DNA of 64,000 bases, taken from contig NZ_CP139972.1 in the NCBI RefSeq assembly GCF_034424315.1, positions 6,394,501 through 6,458,500 of the forward strand. The letters are read 5' to 3'. Below the pieces are notes generated by a model. The model searched no databases and was not told where the DNA came from. It saw nothing but the letters and a program-made list of their open reading frames with translations. The translations under genes were made by a program, and so were the position numbers. Origin of the DNA: Chitinophaga sancti. Lineage in GTDB: Bacteria; Bacteroidota; Bacteroidia; Chitinophagales; Chitinophagaceae. Positions 9,688 through 19,027 of this stretch are shown here, piece after piece (within the stretch, counting starts at the first letter, position 1; the number at the start of each line of letters is the position of its first letter).

Positions 9688-10062
9688 ATGATTCCCGGAG
9701 AATACTTTATTAAGCCCGGTCATATCAACGCCAATGAAGGCCGTGATACTGCCACCATCACCGTGGTGAACACCGGCGACAGACCTGTACAAATCGGATC
9801 TCACACGCATTTTTTCGAGGTCAACCGCATGCTTTCCTTTGACCGCAAAGCCGCTTTTGGCAAGCGCGTGAACATTATGGCAGGTACTGCCGTACGCTTT
9901 GAACCCGGCGAAGAAAAGACGGTGGAACTTGTGAACCTGGGCGGTGCCAGGAATGCTTATGGCATGAACAACCTGGTGAATGGTACAACGACTACCGCCA
10001 TCTCGGAGACACAAGCCATGAAGAAAATTAATGACGGCCACTTTAAAAATAATCCCTCATGA
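9688..10062 (+). CDS. ureB: Urease beta subunit
   Basis: Second structural subunit of urease, 124 residues. The family core is clear: [18 protein letters not shown] at the start, [21 protein letters not shown] at about 28-48, and [17 protein letters not shown] at about 72-88. The C-terminal extension beyond about residue 100 ([10 protein letters not shown] and onward) is somewhat longer than in K. aerogenes UreB (106). Its stop overlaps the ureC start in ATGA (10059-10062), implying translational coupling and matched subunit amounts. Confidence 0.95.
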   Translation: MIPGEYFIKPGHINANEGRDTATITVVNTGDRPVQIGSHTHFFEVNRMLSFDRKAAFGKRVNIMAGTAVRFEPGEEKTVELVNLGGARNAYGMNNLVNGTTTTAISETQAMKKINDGHFKNNPS

Positions 10063-11774
10063 GCCTCCGGATCAACAGAACGCGCTACGCTGCCATGTAT
10101 GGCCCTACCACCGGCGACCAGGTGAGACTGGGAGATACTGATATCATCATTGAAATAGAAAAAGACTTTACTGTATACGGAGATGAAGCCAAATTCGGCG
10201 GGGGTAAAACCATCCGCGACGGAATGGCGCAATCCTCCACAGCTACCCGCAATGAAGGGGTGCTGGATATGGTGATCACCAGTGTGATGATCATTGATCA
10301 CTGGGGCATTGTAAAAGCAGATATCGGCATCAAAGATGGCCGCATTGTGAAAATAGGGAAAGCCGGCAATCCCGATACCATGGATGGAGTAGATCCTGAC
10401 ATGGTTATCGGCGCCAGTACAGAAGTGCATGGTGGGGCGGGCTTGATCGCCACTGCCGGGGGCATTGATACGCATATTCACTTCATCAGCCCACAGCAGA
10501 TCACCCATGCCCTGCATAGCGGCATTACAACCATGATTGGTGGGGGAACCGGCCCTGCTGATGGTACGAATGCAACGACAGTGACACCCGGTGCCTGGTT
10601 TATTCGCAAGATGCTGGAAGCGGCAGATGCTTTCCCGATGAACCTTGGTTTCCTGGGCAAGGGGAACTGTGCCACTGTAGAGCCCCTGAAAGAACAGCTG
10701 GAAGCAGGTGCACTGGGCCTGAAGATCCATGAAGACTGGGGGGCCACACCTGCAGTGATAGATGCCTCCCTGAAAGTGGCAGATCAATACGATGTACAGG
10801 TGGCCATCCATACAGATACACTGAATGAATCCGGGTTCCTGGAAGATACCATTCAGGCGATCGATGGCCGTGTGATCCATACCTATCACACGGAAGGAGC
10901 TGGTGGCGGGCACGCACCGGATATTATCAAGGCGGCGATGTACCCGAATATCCTGCCATCGTCTACCAATCCGACCAGGCCCTATACCGTGAATACTATC
11001 GATGAGCACCTGGATATGCTCATGGTATGTCATCACCTGGATAAAAGTGTGCCGGAGGACGTGTCATTTGCTGATAGCCGTATTCGCCCGGAGACGATTG
11101 CTGCGGAAGATATTCTGCATGACCTGGGTGTATTCAGTATGATGAGTTCTGACTCGCAGGCCATGGGCCGTGTGGGTGAGGTGATCATCCGTACCTGGCA
11201 GACAGCGGATAAGATGAAAAAACAAAGGGGCTACCTGCCTGAAGATAAGGAGAACGACAATTTCAGGGCAAAGAGGTATGTTGCCAAGTATACAATCAAT
11301 CCTGCTATCACCCATGGTATTTCGGAACATGTAGGATCACTGGAGGCTGGCAAACTGGCGGATATTGTGCTGTGGAAACCCGCGTTGTTCGGCGCTAAGC
11401 CGGAGATGATCATCAAAGGTGGTATGATCATTTGCAGCAGGATGGGAGATCCGAATGCATCTATTCCTACTCCACAGCCGGTGATCTACCGGGAGATGTT
11501 CGGGGCCTTTTCTAAAGCATTGCACCATACCTGTGTGACCTTTGTTTCGCAGGCTGCTGTGAATAATAACATTGCCGCTACTTATGGTCTGCAGAAGATT
11601 GTATTGCCGGTAAAGAACTGCCGGAATATTGGCAAGAAAGACCTGATCCACAATAACAGTACGCCGGATATCAAAGTAAATCCTGAAACATACGAAGTAT
11701 CGGTAGATGGGAAAGTAGTCACCTGCGAGCCCGCTACTGTACTGCCATTAGCTCAACGTTATTTTCTATTCTAA
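10059..11774 (+). CDS. ureC: Urease alpha (catalytic) subunit
   Basis: The catalytic subunit carrying the dinuclear nickel site. Length 571 residues, the family standard. Nickel ligands and catalytic residues are all visible: DTHIHF (two histidines, about 136-140), the lysine of GLKIHEDWG that becomes carbamylated (about 220), [10 protein letters not shown] (about 249), [14 protein letters not shown] (about 275), the mobile-flap [22 protein letters not shown] (about 321-342, with the catalytic histidine), and [12 protein letters not shown] (about 363). The enzyme should therefore be active once the accessory genes downstream load nickel. It abuts ureE with no gap (stop 11772-11774, ATG 11775). 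Confidence 0.98.
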   Translation: MSLRINRTRYAAMYGPTTGDQVRLGDTDIIIEIEKDFTVYGDEAKFGGGKTIRDGMAQSSTATRNEGVLDMVITSVMIIDHWGIVKADIGIKDGRIVKIGKAGNPDTMDGVDPDMVIGASTEVHGGAGLIATAGGIDTHIHFISPQQITHALHSGITTMIGGGTGPADGTNATTVTPGAWFIRKMLEAADAFPMNLGFLGKGNCATVEPLKEQLEAGALGLKIHEDWGATPAVIDASLKVADQYDVQVAIHTDTLNESGFLEDTIQAIDGRVIHTYHTEGAGGGHAPDIIKAAMYPNILPSSTNPTRPYTVNTIDEHLDMLMVCHHLDKSVPEDVSFADSRIRPETIAAEDILHDLGVFSMMSSDSQAMGRVGEVIIRTWQTADKMKKQRGYLPEDKENDNFRAKRYVAKYTINPAITHGISEHVGSLEAGKLADIVLWKPALFGAKPEMIIKGGMIICSRMGDPNASIPTPQPVIYREMFGAFSKALHHTCVTFVSQAAVNNNIAATYGLQKIVLPVKNCRNIGKKDLIHNNSTPDIKVNPETYEVSVDGKVVTCEPATVLPLAQRYFLF

Positions 11775-12281
11775 ATGATCCTGATTAATTCGATACAGGG
11801 GAATGTGCAATCTTTTGACCCTGGCGCACGGGTCCTGGATCTCTTGCAGCTGGAATGGTTTGAGACAGGCAAAAAGATCATGCGTCGTCATACCCGTGAT
11901 GGGCGTGAAATAGGCTGGAAGGTGGTGAAAGAATTACCCGTTTTGCAGGATGGAGATATTCTATGGAAGGATGATCATACCCTCATTGCCGTAAGTATAT
12001 TGCCCGCTGCTGCAATTGTGCTCAAACCGCTTAGTATGCTGGATATGGCGACGATCTGTTACGAGATAGGCAACAAGCACCTGCCTTTGTTTATTGTAAA
12101 TGAAGAAGTATTGGTGCCTTACGAAGATCCCTTATTTCGCTGGCTGGAAGCTAAAGGATATGCGCCCAGGCAGGAACAGCGGGTATTGACAAATATGCTG
12201 CGCAGTAATGTGCTGCCACATGAACATGGATCAGGCACTACACTGTTCAGTAAAATACTGCAGCTGACTACTAAATCATAG
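11775..12281 (+). CDS. ureE: Urease accessory protein UreE (nickel chaperone)
   Basis: Delivers nickel to the apo-urease maturation complex. The 168-residue sequence has the UreE N-terminal fold with the pattern LDLLQLEWFETGKKIMRRHTRDGREIGW and the core CYEIGNKHLPLFIVNEEVLVPYED that contains the conserved metal-site histidine (GNKH). The C-terminus lacks the poly-histidine tail found in K. aerogenes UreE; only HEHG remains. Nickel storage in this system may therefore rest elsewhere, for instance on the permease encoded at the end of the operon. It follows ureC directly; the 65 bp gap to ureF is the largest within the operon. Confidence 0.92.
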   Translation: MILINSIQGNVQSFDPGARVLDLLQLEWFETGKKIMRRHTRDGREIGWKVVKELPVLQDGDILWKDDHTLIAVSILPAAAIVLKPLSMLDMATICYEIGNKHLPLFIVNEEVLVPYEDPLFRWLEAKGYAPRQEQRVLTNMLRSNVLPHEHGSGTTLFSKILQLTTKS

Positions 12282-12346
12282 GTCCTGTTACAGGTTGAAT
12301 TATTATTTAGTTCTAAGAAAAAGATTCTTACTACCAAGTCTTAGTT

Positions 12347-13018
12347 ATGCAAAACTGGTTGCCATACCTGTTGCACCTGTCCGATCCGGCACTACCGGTA
12401 GGTGCTTACTCTCATTCCAATGGGCTGGAAACCTATGTGCAGCAGGGGATCGTACACGATGCAACAAGCGCGGGTACTTACATCCGCAATATGCTGGAAT
12501 ATAATTTTATTTACAATGATGGTTTCTTTGCATGGCAGGGCTATATGGCTGCTGCGGCAGGAGATTTGTCTTTGTTGCTGGAACTGGATGAGGAATGTAC
12601 TGCATTGAAATCATCCATGGAAATGCGACAGGCCAGTCAGAAACTGGGCTTGCGTTTGCTGAAGTTGATGATGCCATTGACTAAGCATGCATTTGCAAAA
12701 GAATATGCTTCACAAACAACGGGTCATTATTGTTTAGTATTTGGCGTATATGCTTACCTGCTGGGTATTCCATTGGAAGAAGCGATGGTTGCATTCTATT
12801 ACAATGCAGCTACGGGGATGGTCACGAATTGTGTGAAACTGGTACCATTGGGTCAACAGCAGGGGCAGGAAATATTATATAGTTTATTACCCTTATTATC
12901 TTCATGGGCAGCTAAGACGCAATTGATTCCACGTGAGCTGGCAGGCCGCTGCAGCCCTGCATTTGATATTAGTTGTATGCAGCACGAAAAATTATATTCA
13001 AGGTTATACATGTCGTAA
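12347..13018 (+). CDS. ureF: Urease accessory protein UreF
   Basis: Part of the UreD-UreF-UreG activation complex; UreF acts as a tunnel/GTPase-regulating subunit. The 223-residue protein shows the family start LLHLSDPALPVGAYSHSNGLETYVQQG, the conserved AYSHSNGLE stretch being a UreF hallmark, and the later GHYCLVFGVYAYLLGIPLEEA and GMVTNCVKLVPLGQQQGQ. The start ATG 12347 follows a 65 bp gap after ureE that contains short imperfect inverted repeats (CTAAGA...TCTTAG). It is joined stop-to-start with ureG (TAAATG). Confidence 0.95.
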   Translation: MQNWLPYLLHLSDPALPVGAYSHSNGLETYVQQGIVHDATSAGTYIRNMLEYNFIYNDGFFAWQGYMAAAAGDLSLLLELDEECTALKSSMEMRQASQKLGLRLLKLMMPLTKHAFAKEYASQTTGHYCLVFGVYAYLLGIPLEEAMVAFYYNAATGMVTNCVKLVPLGQQQGQEILYSLLPLLSSWAAKTQLIPRELAGRCSPAFDISCMQHEKLYSRLYMS

Positions 13019-13633
13019 ATGGAGAACAGAAAATATATAAAAATTGGGGTAGCCGGACCGGTTGGTGCGGGTAAAACTGCTTTGATAGAACGCTTATCCC
13101 GTCAGCTGCACGAGACATATAGCCTGGCGGTGATCACGAATGATATTTATACAAAAGAGGATGCGGAATTCCTCATGAAAAATAGCCTGTTGCCTGCGGC
13201 ACGCATCATCGGTGTGGAAACAGGTGGTTGTCCGCATACAGCTATCCGTGAGGATGCCAGTATGAACCTGGAGGCGGTAGATGAGATGGTATCCCGTTTT
13301 CCGGATGTGGAGATCATCTTTATTGAGAGTGGGGGAGATAACCTCTCTGCTACTTTTAGTCCTGACCTGGCAGATGTGACCATCTTCGTGATTGATGTGG
13401 CAGAAGGAGATAAGATTCCCCGTAAGGGCGGGCCGGGTATTACCCGTTCTGACTTGTTAGTGATCAACAAAATTGACCTGGCTCCCTATGTAAATGCGAG
13501 CCTGGAAGTGATGGAAAGAGATGCTTTGAAAATGCGGGGAGACCGGCCATTTATATTCACCAACCTGATGTCTTTACAGGGATTGGAACAGGTTATTGAC
13601 TGGATCAAAAAGTACGCGCTACTGGAATCATAA
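13019..13633 (+). CDS. ureG: Urease accessory GTPase UreG
   Basis: GTPase that powers nickel insertion into urease. 204 residues, typical. Visible motifs: the P-loop [10 protein letters not shown] (about 12-21), [13 protein letters not shown], the metal-site [16 protein letters not shown] with the conserved Cys-Pro-His (about 64-80), [17 protein letters not shown], and the guanine-specificity NKID (about 149). Its stop overlaps the ureD start by one base (TAATG at 13631-13635), consistent with coupled translation of the two partners. Confidence 0.97.
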   Translation: MENRKYIKIGVAGPVGAGKTALIERLSRQLHETYSLAVITNDIYTKEDAEFLMKNSLLPAARIIGVETGGCPHTAIREDASMNLEAVDEMVSRFPDVEIIFIESGGDNLSATFSPDLADVTIFVIDVAEGDKIPRKGGPGITRSDLLVINKIDLAPYVNASLEVMERDALKMRGDRPFIFTNLMSLQGLEQVIDWIKKYALLES

Positions 13634-14415
13634 TGTATAGTGAGTTACAAATAAATACTGCAGCACGGAATAGCAGTACATACCTGCAACACTGCTATTT
13701 TACCCGCCCTTTCAAGGTGGCGGATATCAGCGGGCAACATGCGCCGGCATTACATCTGACCCTGATGAGTGCTTCGCCCGGCATCCTGGATGGTGATGAA
13801 TATGATATGAAAGTGAATGTGGCTGCCGGCACCAGTCTGCATTTGTACACTCAATCTTATCAGCGCATCTTCCAGATGAAATCTGGTGCAAAGCAGTCGT
13901 TTTCGGTGCAAGTAGGTGCTGGCAGTAGTTTTTTTTATTTACCACATCCCAGTGTGCCGCATGAAAATGCGGTATTCACCGCTGTGAATAAGATCCGGAT
14001 GGAGAAGGATAGTCGTTTGCTGTGGGGGGAGATCATCACCTGTGGTAGGAAACTGAGTGGGGAGATATTTCGTTGTCGTCATTTTCAGAGTACCACAGAG
14101 GTCCGGTATGAGGGCAGGCTGGTATTCAAGGATGTGACTTTGCTGGAGCCGGCACAGATCCCGGCGGGGGAGATGGGGCAGTGGGAGGGATATACGCACC
14201 AGGCCTCATTGTATTGGCAGGATTTGTCAGCAGATATGGAGGAGATGGCAGCAACCGTATATGACCTTTTGTCCGCAGAGGCGGGCGTCAGGGGTGGTGT
14301 ATCGAGAACGGCTGCGGGAGCTTTGCTGGTAAGGGTTTTAGGGCAGGGAGGGGAGCAGCTTTACCAGCTATTTAAAAAGATAGCATTGTTAGCTGGTGAA
14401 GAAAGAAGACTTTAA
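13633..14415 (+). CDS. ureD: Urease accessory protein UreD (UreH type)
   Basis: Scaffold that docks the UreF-UreG complex on apo-urease. 260 residues. The family pattern is seen in the segments LTLMSASPGILDGDEYDMKVNVAAGTSL and the QSYQRIFQM and PHPSVPHENAVF stretches (approximately residues 37-116), then WGEIITCGRKLSGEIFRCRHF near 130-150. The C-terminal part (GVRGGVSRTAAGALLVRVLG) matches the usual UreD end. Gene order places ureD last in the accessory set, unlike Enterobacteria where it is first, which is common in Bacteroidota. Confidence 0.94.
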   Translation: MYSELQINTAARNSSTYLQHCYFTRPFKVADISGQHAPALHLTLMSASPGILDGDEYDMKVNVAAGTSLHLYTQSYQRIFQMKSGAKQSFSVQVGAGSSFFYLPHPSVPHENAVFTAVNKIRMEKDSRLLWGEIITCGRKLSGEIFRCRHFQSTTEVRYEGRLVFKDVTLLEPAQIPAGEMGQWEGYTHQASLYWQDLSADMEEMAATVYDLLSAEAGVRGGVSRTAAGALLVRVLGQGGEQLYQLFKKIALLAGEERRL

Positions 14416-14427
14416 AATGATCATGGT

Positions 14428-15129
14428 ATGAATATGGAGCTACAGTTGCTCATTATCACGGCGTTGACTATCAGTACGCTGCATACGGTGACAGGACCGG
14501 ATCATTACATTCCGTTCATTGCCCTGAGCAGGGTGAGAAACTGGTCAATAGGCAAAACGCTGGTATGGACACTGCTTTGCGGGGTGGCGCATGTGGGTAG
14601 TTCTGTGTTGCTGGGATTGCTGGGTATTGCGCTGGGCTGGTCTTTATCAAAGATCAGTGGCCTGGAAAACCTGCGGGGTGGTATTGCGGGATGGGCATTG
14701 CTGACATTTGGTGTGTTGTATACAATCTGGGGATTGAAGCGTGCCTGGCAAAACAGGGTGCACAAGCATTTTGATGTATACGACAACGGAGACATATATG
14801 TATATGAGCATAAACATGAACAAATCGTGTATCCGCAGGATCGGAGGAAGGTGACACCCTGGATTATGCTTATTATCTTTGGTCTTGGTCCATGTGAACC
14901 GTTGATACCCTTACTGACATATCCGGCCGCGCAACATTCTACTTACGCCATGGTATTGCTCATCGTGGTATTTACGCTCTTTACTTTATTGACAATGGTG
15001 GCGATGGTGCTGCTGGGGTATTATGGCTTTTCGCTACTGACTACCAGCAGGTTGGAGCGATATGTGCATGCATTGGGAGGATTCACCATTTTTATTTGTG
15101 GGTTAGGCATGGTGTGGCTGGGTTGGTAG
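14428..15129 (+). CDS. Probable nickel permease, UreH/TauE-like urease-linked membrane protein
   Basis: A 233-residue polytopic membrane protein starting 12 bp after ureD. About six hydrophobic helices are visible, in two blocks separated by a polar loop rich in histidine (VHKHFDVYDNGDIYVYEHKHE, split about residue 111-131). The first helix carries HTVTGPDHYIPF, resembling the histidine/aspartate motif of nickel-cobalt transporters and of urease-linked UreH-type permeases; the second half has the parallel LGPCEPLIPLL. Its position at the end of the urease operon makes nickel uptake for urease the most likely task. The alternative is a sulfite-exporter (TauE/SafE) relative with another substrate. 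Note that this family shares the name UreH with the unrelated UreD-type chaperone. Confidence 0.82.
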   Translation: MNMELQLLIITALTISTLHTVTGPDHYIPFIALSRVRNWSIGKTLVWTLLCGVAHVGSSVLLGLLGIALGWSLSKISGLENLRGGIAGWALLTFGVLYTIWGLKRAWQNRVHKHFDVYDNGDIYVYEHKHEQIVYPQDRRKVTPWIMLIIFGLGPCEPLIPLLTYPAAQHSTYAMVLLIVVFTLFTLLTMVAMVLLGYYGFSLLTTSRLERYVHALGGFTIFICGLGMVWLGW

Positions 15130-15143
15130 CTAAAGAATTTTAC

Positions 15144-15202
15144 TGGTACATATCATCGGGTGAATTGAATGTTTTCCCGATGCGCACATTGATTATGTAC
15201 CA
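15144..15202. repeat. Nested inverted repeat between the urease operon and gnd
   Basis: Outer arms TGGTACATA (15144-15152) and TATGTACCA (15194-15202) enclose inner arms CATCGGG (15154-15160) and CCCGATG (15176-15182). There is no T tail directly after it, so it is not a standard terminator, although it could end the urease transcript. It is followed by ATTCGTAATTT at 15216-15226, an 11-mer also found beside the nested repeat at 48844-48919. Confidence 0.7.
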
Positions 15203-15257
15203 TTCATAATTGATAATTCGTAATTTTACTCATCTTTTGGCTTTTACACGATAATTT

Positions 15258-16658
15258 ATGGCACAAAGCGTTTTCGATTTTGGCATGATTGGTCTTGGCG
15301 TAATGGGAAGAAACCTGTTGCTGAACATGGCTGATCATGGCTTTTCCGTTATTGGTTTCGACAAGGATTCAACCAAGACCGGAGCACTGGAATCGGCTGC
15401 TACAGCTGGCACTACCGTGAAGGGAGTGGCTGAACTGGCAACCATGGTACAATTGCTGGAGCGTCCGCGCAAACTGATGATGCTGGTTCCCGCAGGGAAA
15501 CCGGTAGATGATGTGATTGAATCACTGATCCCGCTGTTAGATAAGGGGGATGTGGTGATCGATGGCGGTAACTCTCATTATACTGATACCCTGCGCAGGG
15601 TGAAATATCTGCGTGAGAAGGGGCTTCATTTTATGGGTATCGGCGTATCCGGTGGTGAAAAGGGTGCCCGTACGGGTCCGAGCATCATGCCGGGTGGCGA
15701 CAAGGAAGCATACGAAAAGGTAAGACCTATGCTGGAAGCAGTATCTGCCAAGGTAAACGGTACTCCTTGTGTAGCTTACCTGGGTAAGGAAGGAGCCGGC
15801 CATTATGTAAAAATGGTACATAATGGTATTGAATATTCCATCATGCAGCTGATCAGCGAAACTTATGCCCTGCTGAAGAAGGAAGGCCTGAGCAATGAGC
15901 AATTGCACGAAACATTCAAAAAATGGAATGACGGCGATCTGCAATCATTCCTTATCGAAATCACTGCGGACATCTTCCTGCAGAAAGATGATAAGACCAG
16001 TGCACACCTCGTAGATGTAATTTCTGACAAAGCTGGTTCCAAAGGAACTGGTAAGTGGACTTCACAGGATGCGATGGAACTGCCTGTAGCCGTACCAGTG
16101 ATTGATACAGCAGTAGCTATGCGTACAGTGTCTGGCTACAAGGACGAGCGTGTGGAAGCTGCGAAGATTTACAGCTCTTCCGAATCAGCACCAGCATTGA
16201 GCGTAGAGCAGATTCACGATGCACTGAGCTTTGGGATCCTCCTGAGTTATGCACAGGGTCTGGCTATGCTGACACAGGCTTCCAAAGAACTGGAAATGGA
16301 AATTCCATTGCCGGAAGTAGTGAAAGTATGGAGAGGCGGTTGTATAATCCGTTCTACTCTCCTGGAAGTATTTACACGCGCATATGTGGCTAACCCGACC
16401 TTGCCAAACATCTTATTGAGTGAAGAGATTGCAGCTATCGTGAAGCAGGTAGTTGGTAATACCCGTGCTGTAGTAGCAAGTGCTGCGCAGTCAGGGGTAG
16501 CAGCAGCAGGTATTATGTCTGCACTGTCTTACTTCGATGCCTATCGTACAGCGCGTATGCCTACCAACCTGGTACAGGCACAGCGTGATTACTTTGGAGC
16601 ACATACCTATCAGCGTATAGACCAACCCGGTACCTTCCATACCGTGTGGGGAGAATAA
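15258..16658 (+). CDS. gnd: 6-phosphogluconate dehydrogenase, decarboxylating
   Basis: Oxidatively decarboxylates 6-phosphogluconate to ribulose-5-phosphate with NADP+. 466 residues (E. coli 468). The Rossmann motif GLGVMGRNLLLNMADHG sits at about 12-28. The signature GVSGGEKGARTGPSIMPGG is at about 129-147 and the catalytic-lysine region GHYVKMVHNGIEY at about 182-194. The C-terminal substrate-clamp region (DYFGAHTYQRIDQPGTFHT) is intact. It heads a three-gene oxidative pentose phosphate operon with zwf and pgl, spaced 66 and 8 bp. Confidence 0.97.
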   Translation: MAQSVFDFGMIGLGVMGRNLLLNMADHGFSVIGFDKDSTKTGALESAATAGTTVKGVAELATMVQLLERPRKLMMLVPAGKPVDDVIESLIPLLDKGDVVIDGGNSHYTDTLRRVKYLREKGLHFMGIGVSGGEKGARTGPSIMPGGDKEAYEKVRPMLEAVSAKVNGTPCVAYLGKEGAGHYVKMVHNGIEYSIMQLISETYALLKKEGLSNEQLHETFKKWNDGDLQSFLIEITADIFLQKDDKTSAHLVDVISDKAGSKGTGKWTSQDAMELPVAVPVIDTAVAMRTVSGYKDERVEAAKIYSSSESAPALSVEQIHDALSFGILLSYAQGLAMLTQASKELEMEIPLPEVVKVWRGGCIIRSTLLEVFTRAYVANPTLPNILLSEEIAAIVKQVVGNTRAVVASAAQSGVAAAGIMSALSYFDAYRTARMPTNLVQAQRDYFGAHTYQRIDQPGTFHTVWGE

Positions 16659-16724
16659 ATAGTTGCGGCCTGACCGGGATTGCGCACAACCTCGTCAGGC
16701 AGCACTGCTTAAAAACATAATTTT

Positions 16725-18230
16725 ATGCAAAACCACAAACGCCCTGCGGCCTCCATCCTGTTTATTTTTGGAGGTAGCGGCGACCTGAATTACAGAAAAC
16801 TTTCGCCGGCTTTATATAATCTTTTTCTGGACGATTACATGCCGGAAAAATTTGCTATCGCAGGTATCGGACGTAGCCAGTACAGCAATGAAGACTATCG
16901 TACCCATCTCCTGGATGGTATCAACAAATTTTCCCGTCGTAAGGATGAGCAGAATGGTCACTGGGAAGCATTCTCCGGGAATGTAAGCTACCTGCAGATG
17001 GATGCGGACAACCAGGCTGCTTACAGCAAGATTACCGACTATGTGAAGGAAAAAGAAAATGAATGGGGTGAGCATCCAAACGTTATTTTCTATCTGGCAG
17101 TAGCACCCCAGCTAGTGCCATCTATCGCGCAGAAATTAGGGGCACTGAACCTCTGTACAGATAAGAATTGTACCCGTATTGTGATCGAAAAGCCATTTGG
17201 CCATGACCTGCAGAGTGCTCATGACCTGAATGCGCTGCTGGGTCGTTTGTTCTCAGAAGAACAGATTTACCGCATCGACCACTACCTGGGTAAGGAAACC
17301 GTTCAGAACATCCTGGCGCTGCGTTTTGCCAATGCCCTGTTTGAACCGGTTTGGAACCGTAACTATATCGATCATGTACAGATCACTGCTTCTGAAACAG
17401 TAGGTCTGGAAGATCGTGCACAATATTATGAAAAGTCAGGTGCCCTGCGTGACATGGTGCAGAACCACATCCTGCAGGTACTTTGTATGGTCGCTATGGA
17501 AGCACCGGTATCATTCGATGCGAATGAGGTGCGTAACAAGAAGGTAGACGTACTGAATGCTATGCGTCCGTTCACCAAAGGTGAGGTGCATGAGAACGCG
17601 GTACGTGGCCAGTATTCCAGTGGCTGGATCAAGGGCAAGGAAGTGCCTGGCTACCGTGATGAGAAAGGTGTGGCAAAGGAATCTGCTACAGAAACCTATG
17701 CTGCTGTGAAATTCCATGTTGACAACTGGCGCTGGCAGGGCGTACCTTTCTATGTACGTACCGGTAAGCACCTGCACCAGAAAGCAACTAACATCACCCT
17801 TCAGTTCCGTCCGGCTCCTCACTTTGCATTCCCAACAGAATCAGCAGAGACCTGGAGGCCGAACCGCCTGACGATCAGCATCACTCCTGAAATGGATATC
17901 CGTATCCGTTTCCAGGCTAAACGCCCGGGTCAGTCTATGACGCTGGAACCAGTAGACATGGTATTCAACTTCGATCACCAGTATGGTGATGACCATGCAC
18001 CGGAAGCATACGAAACACTGCTGCTGGATGTAATGGAAGGAGATGCTACCCTGTTCATGCGTGCAGACCAGGTAGAAGCTGCCTGGAAACTGATCATGCC
18101 AATCCTGGAAACATGGGAAAGCCGTACACCGGTAGACTTCCCGAACTATGCGCCGGATTCATGGGGGCCTGAAGATGCTGATGCAATGATCGCCAGAGAT
18201 GGACATGCATGGATCAATCTGCCTAAATAA
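16725..18230 (+). CDS. zwf: Glucose-6-phosphate 1-dehydrogenase
   Basis: Oxidises glucose-6-phosphate to 6-phosphogluconolactone, generating NADPH. 501 residues. The nucleotide-binding motif FGGSGDLNYRKLSPALYNL is at about 14-32, and the active-site motif RIDHYLGKE at about 184-192 holds the catalytic His-Tyr-Leu-Gly-Lys. EKPFGHDLQSA precedes it as expected. It lies between gnd and pgl in the oxidative pentose phosphate operon. Confidence 0.97.
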   Translation: MQNHKRPAASILFIFGGSGDLNYRKLSPALYNLFLDDYMPEKFAIAGIGRSQYSNEDYRTHLLDGINKFSRRKDEQNGHWEAFSGNVSYLQMDADNQAAYSKITDYVKEKENEWGEHPNVIFYLAVAPQLVPSIAQKLGALNLCTDKNCTRIVIEKPFGHDLQSAHDLNALLGRLFSEEQIYRIDHYLGKETVQNILALRFANALFEPVWNRNYIDHVQITASETVGLEDRAQYYEKSGALRDMVQNHILQVLCMVAMEAPVSFDANEVRNKKVDVLNAMRPFTKGEVHENAVRGQYSSGWIKGKEVPGYRDEKGVAKESATETYAAVKFHVDNWRWQGVPFYVRTGKHLHQKATNITLQFRPAPHFAFPTESAETWRPNRLTISITPEMDIRIRFQAKRPGQSMTLEPVDMVFNFDHQYGDDHAPEAYETLLLDVMEGDATLFMRADQVEAAWKLIMPILETWESRTPVDFPNYAPDSWGPEDADAMIARDGHAWINLPK

Positions 18231-18238
18231 TATCTGAC

Positions 18239-18964
18239 ATGGAATTACATATAGCCAAGAATACCCAGGAACTGAGCGAAAACCTGGCTGCATGGATCAG
18301 CAACTATATCCAGGAAGTATTGCAGGACCAGGACATTTTTACATTTGTACTATCCGGCGGCAGTACACCTAAGTCGCTGTATCACTTACTGGCTAAGGAG
18401 CCTTACAGCAAGATGATTCCATGGGAAAGGATTCATTTCTTCTGGGGTGATGAGAGAGCTGTACCATTTGAAGATGATCGTAACAATGCACGGATGGCAT
18501 TCGAAACGCTGCTGGAAGTAGTGAATGTACCAAAGGAAAATATTCATGTAATGCGCACCAACATCAAGCCGGAAGAATCTGCGGCAGCGTATGAAGAAAT
18601 TCTGCTGGAATATTTTAAGGATTCAGACACGACCTTCGACCTGGTATTGCTGGGTATGGGCGATGATGGGCATACACTATCACTCTTCCCCGGTCTGCCA
18701 ATCGTGCAGGAGAAAAAGGCATGGGTAAGTGCTTTCTGGCTGCAGGCCCAGGATATGTACCGCATTACGCTGACGGCACCTGTGGTGAACCAGGCGGCTT
18801 GTGTGGTATTTATGGCAACTGGCAGCGGTAAGGCTATAACCCTGAAGAATGTGATTGAAGGTACTTTTGATGCGGAGAAATTCCCTTCTCAGTTAATCAG
18901 GCCGCAGGATGGTGAGTTACATTGGTTTGTGGACGAGGCTGCGGCAAGTGCGCTGGAAATGTAA
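18239..18964 (+). CDS. pgl: 6-phosphogluconolactonase (DevB type)
   Basis: Hydrolyses 6-phosphogluconolactone, the step between Zwf and Gnd. 241 residues of the DevB/SOL family: FVLSGGSTPKSLYHLL at about 37-52, FFWGDERAVPFEDDRNN at about 66-82, and the signature LLGMGDDGHTLSLFPG at about 137-152 with the conserved histidine. It starts 8 bp after zwf and ends in a strong terminator, so it closes the operon. Confidence 0.96.
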   Translation: MELHIAKNTQELSENLAAWISNYIQEVLQDQDIFTFVLSGGSTPKSLYHLLAKEPYSKMIPWERIHFFWGDERAVPFEDDRNNARMAFETLLEVVNVPKENIHVMRTNIKPEESAAAYEEILLEYFKDSDTTFDLVLLGMGDDGHTLSLFPGLPIVQEKKAWVSAFWLQAQDMYRITLTAPVVNQAACVVFMATGSGKAITLKNVIEGTFDAEKFPSQLIRPQDGELHWFVDEAAASALEM

Positions 18965-18984
18965 AATGATCTCTTTTTAAATAG

Positions 18985-19017
18985 AAGCCGGTTGCGAAAG
19001 TGACCGGCTTTTTTTAT
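18985..19017 (+). terminator. Rho-independent terminator after pgl
   Basis: Perfect arms AAGCCGGT (18985-18992) and ACCGGCTT (19003-19010) with a ten-base loop, followed by a T-rich tail ending near 19017. Confidence 0.9.
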
Positions 19018-19027
19018 TTTGTTGAGT

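Noticed and set aside
9957..11036. A 359-codon open frame on the minus strand
   Set aside because: It is antisense to ureC, whose product is fully recognisable. The frame is open because of codon bias in the real gene; the translated product is rich in His/Cys/Ile and matches nothing.
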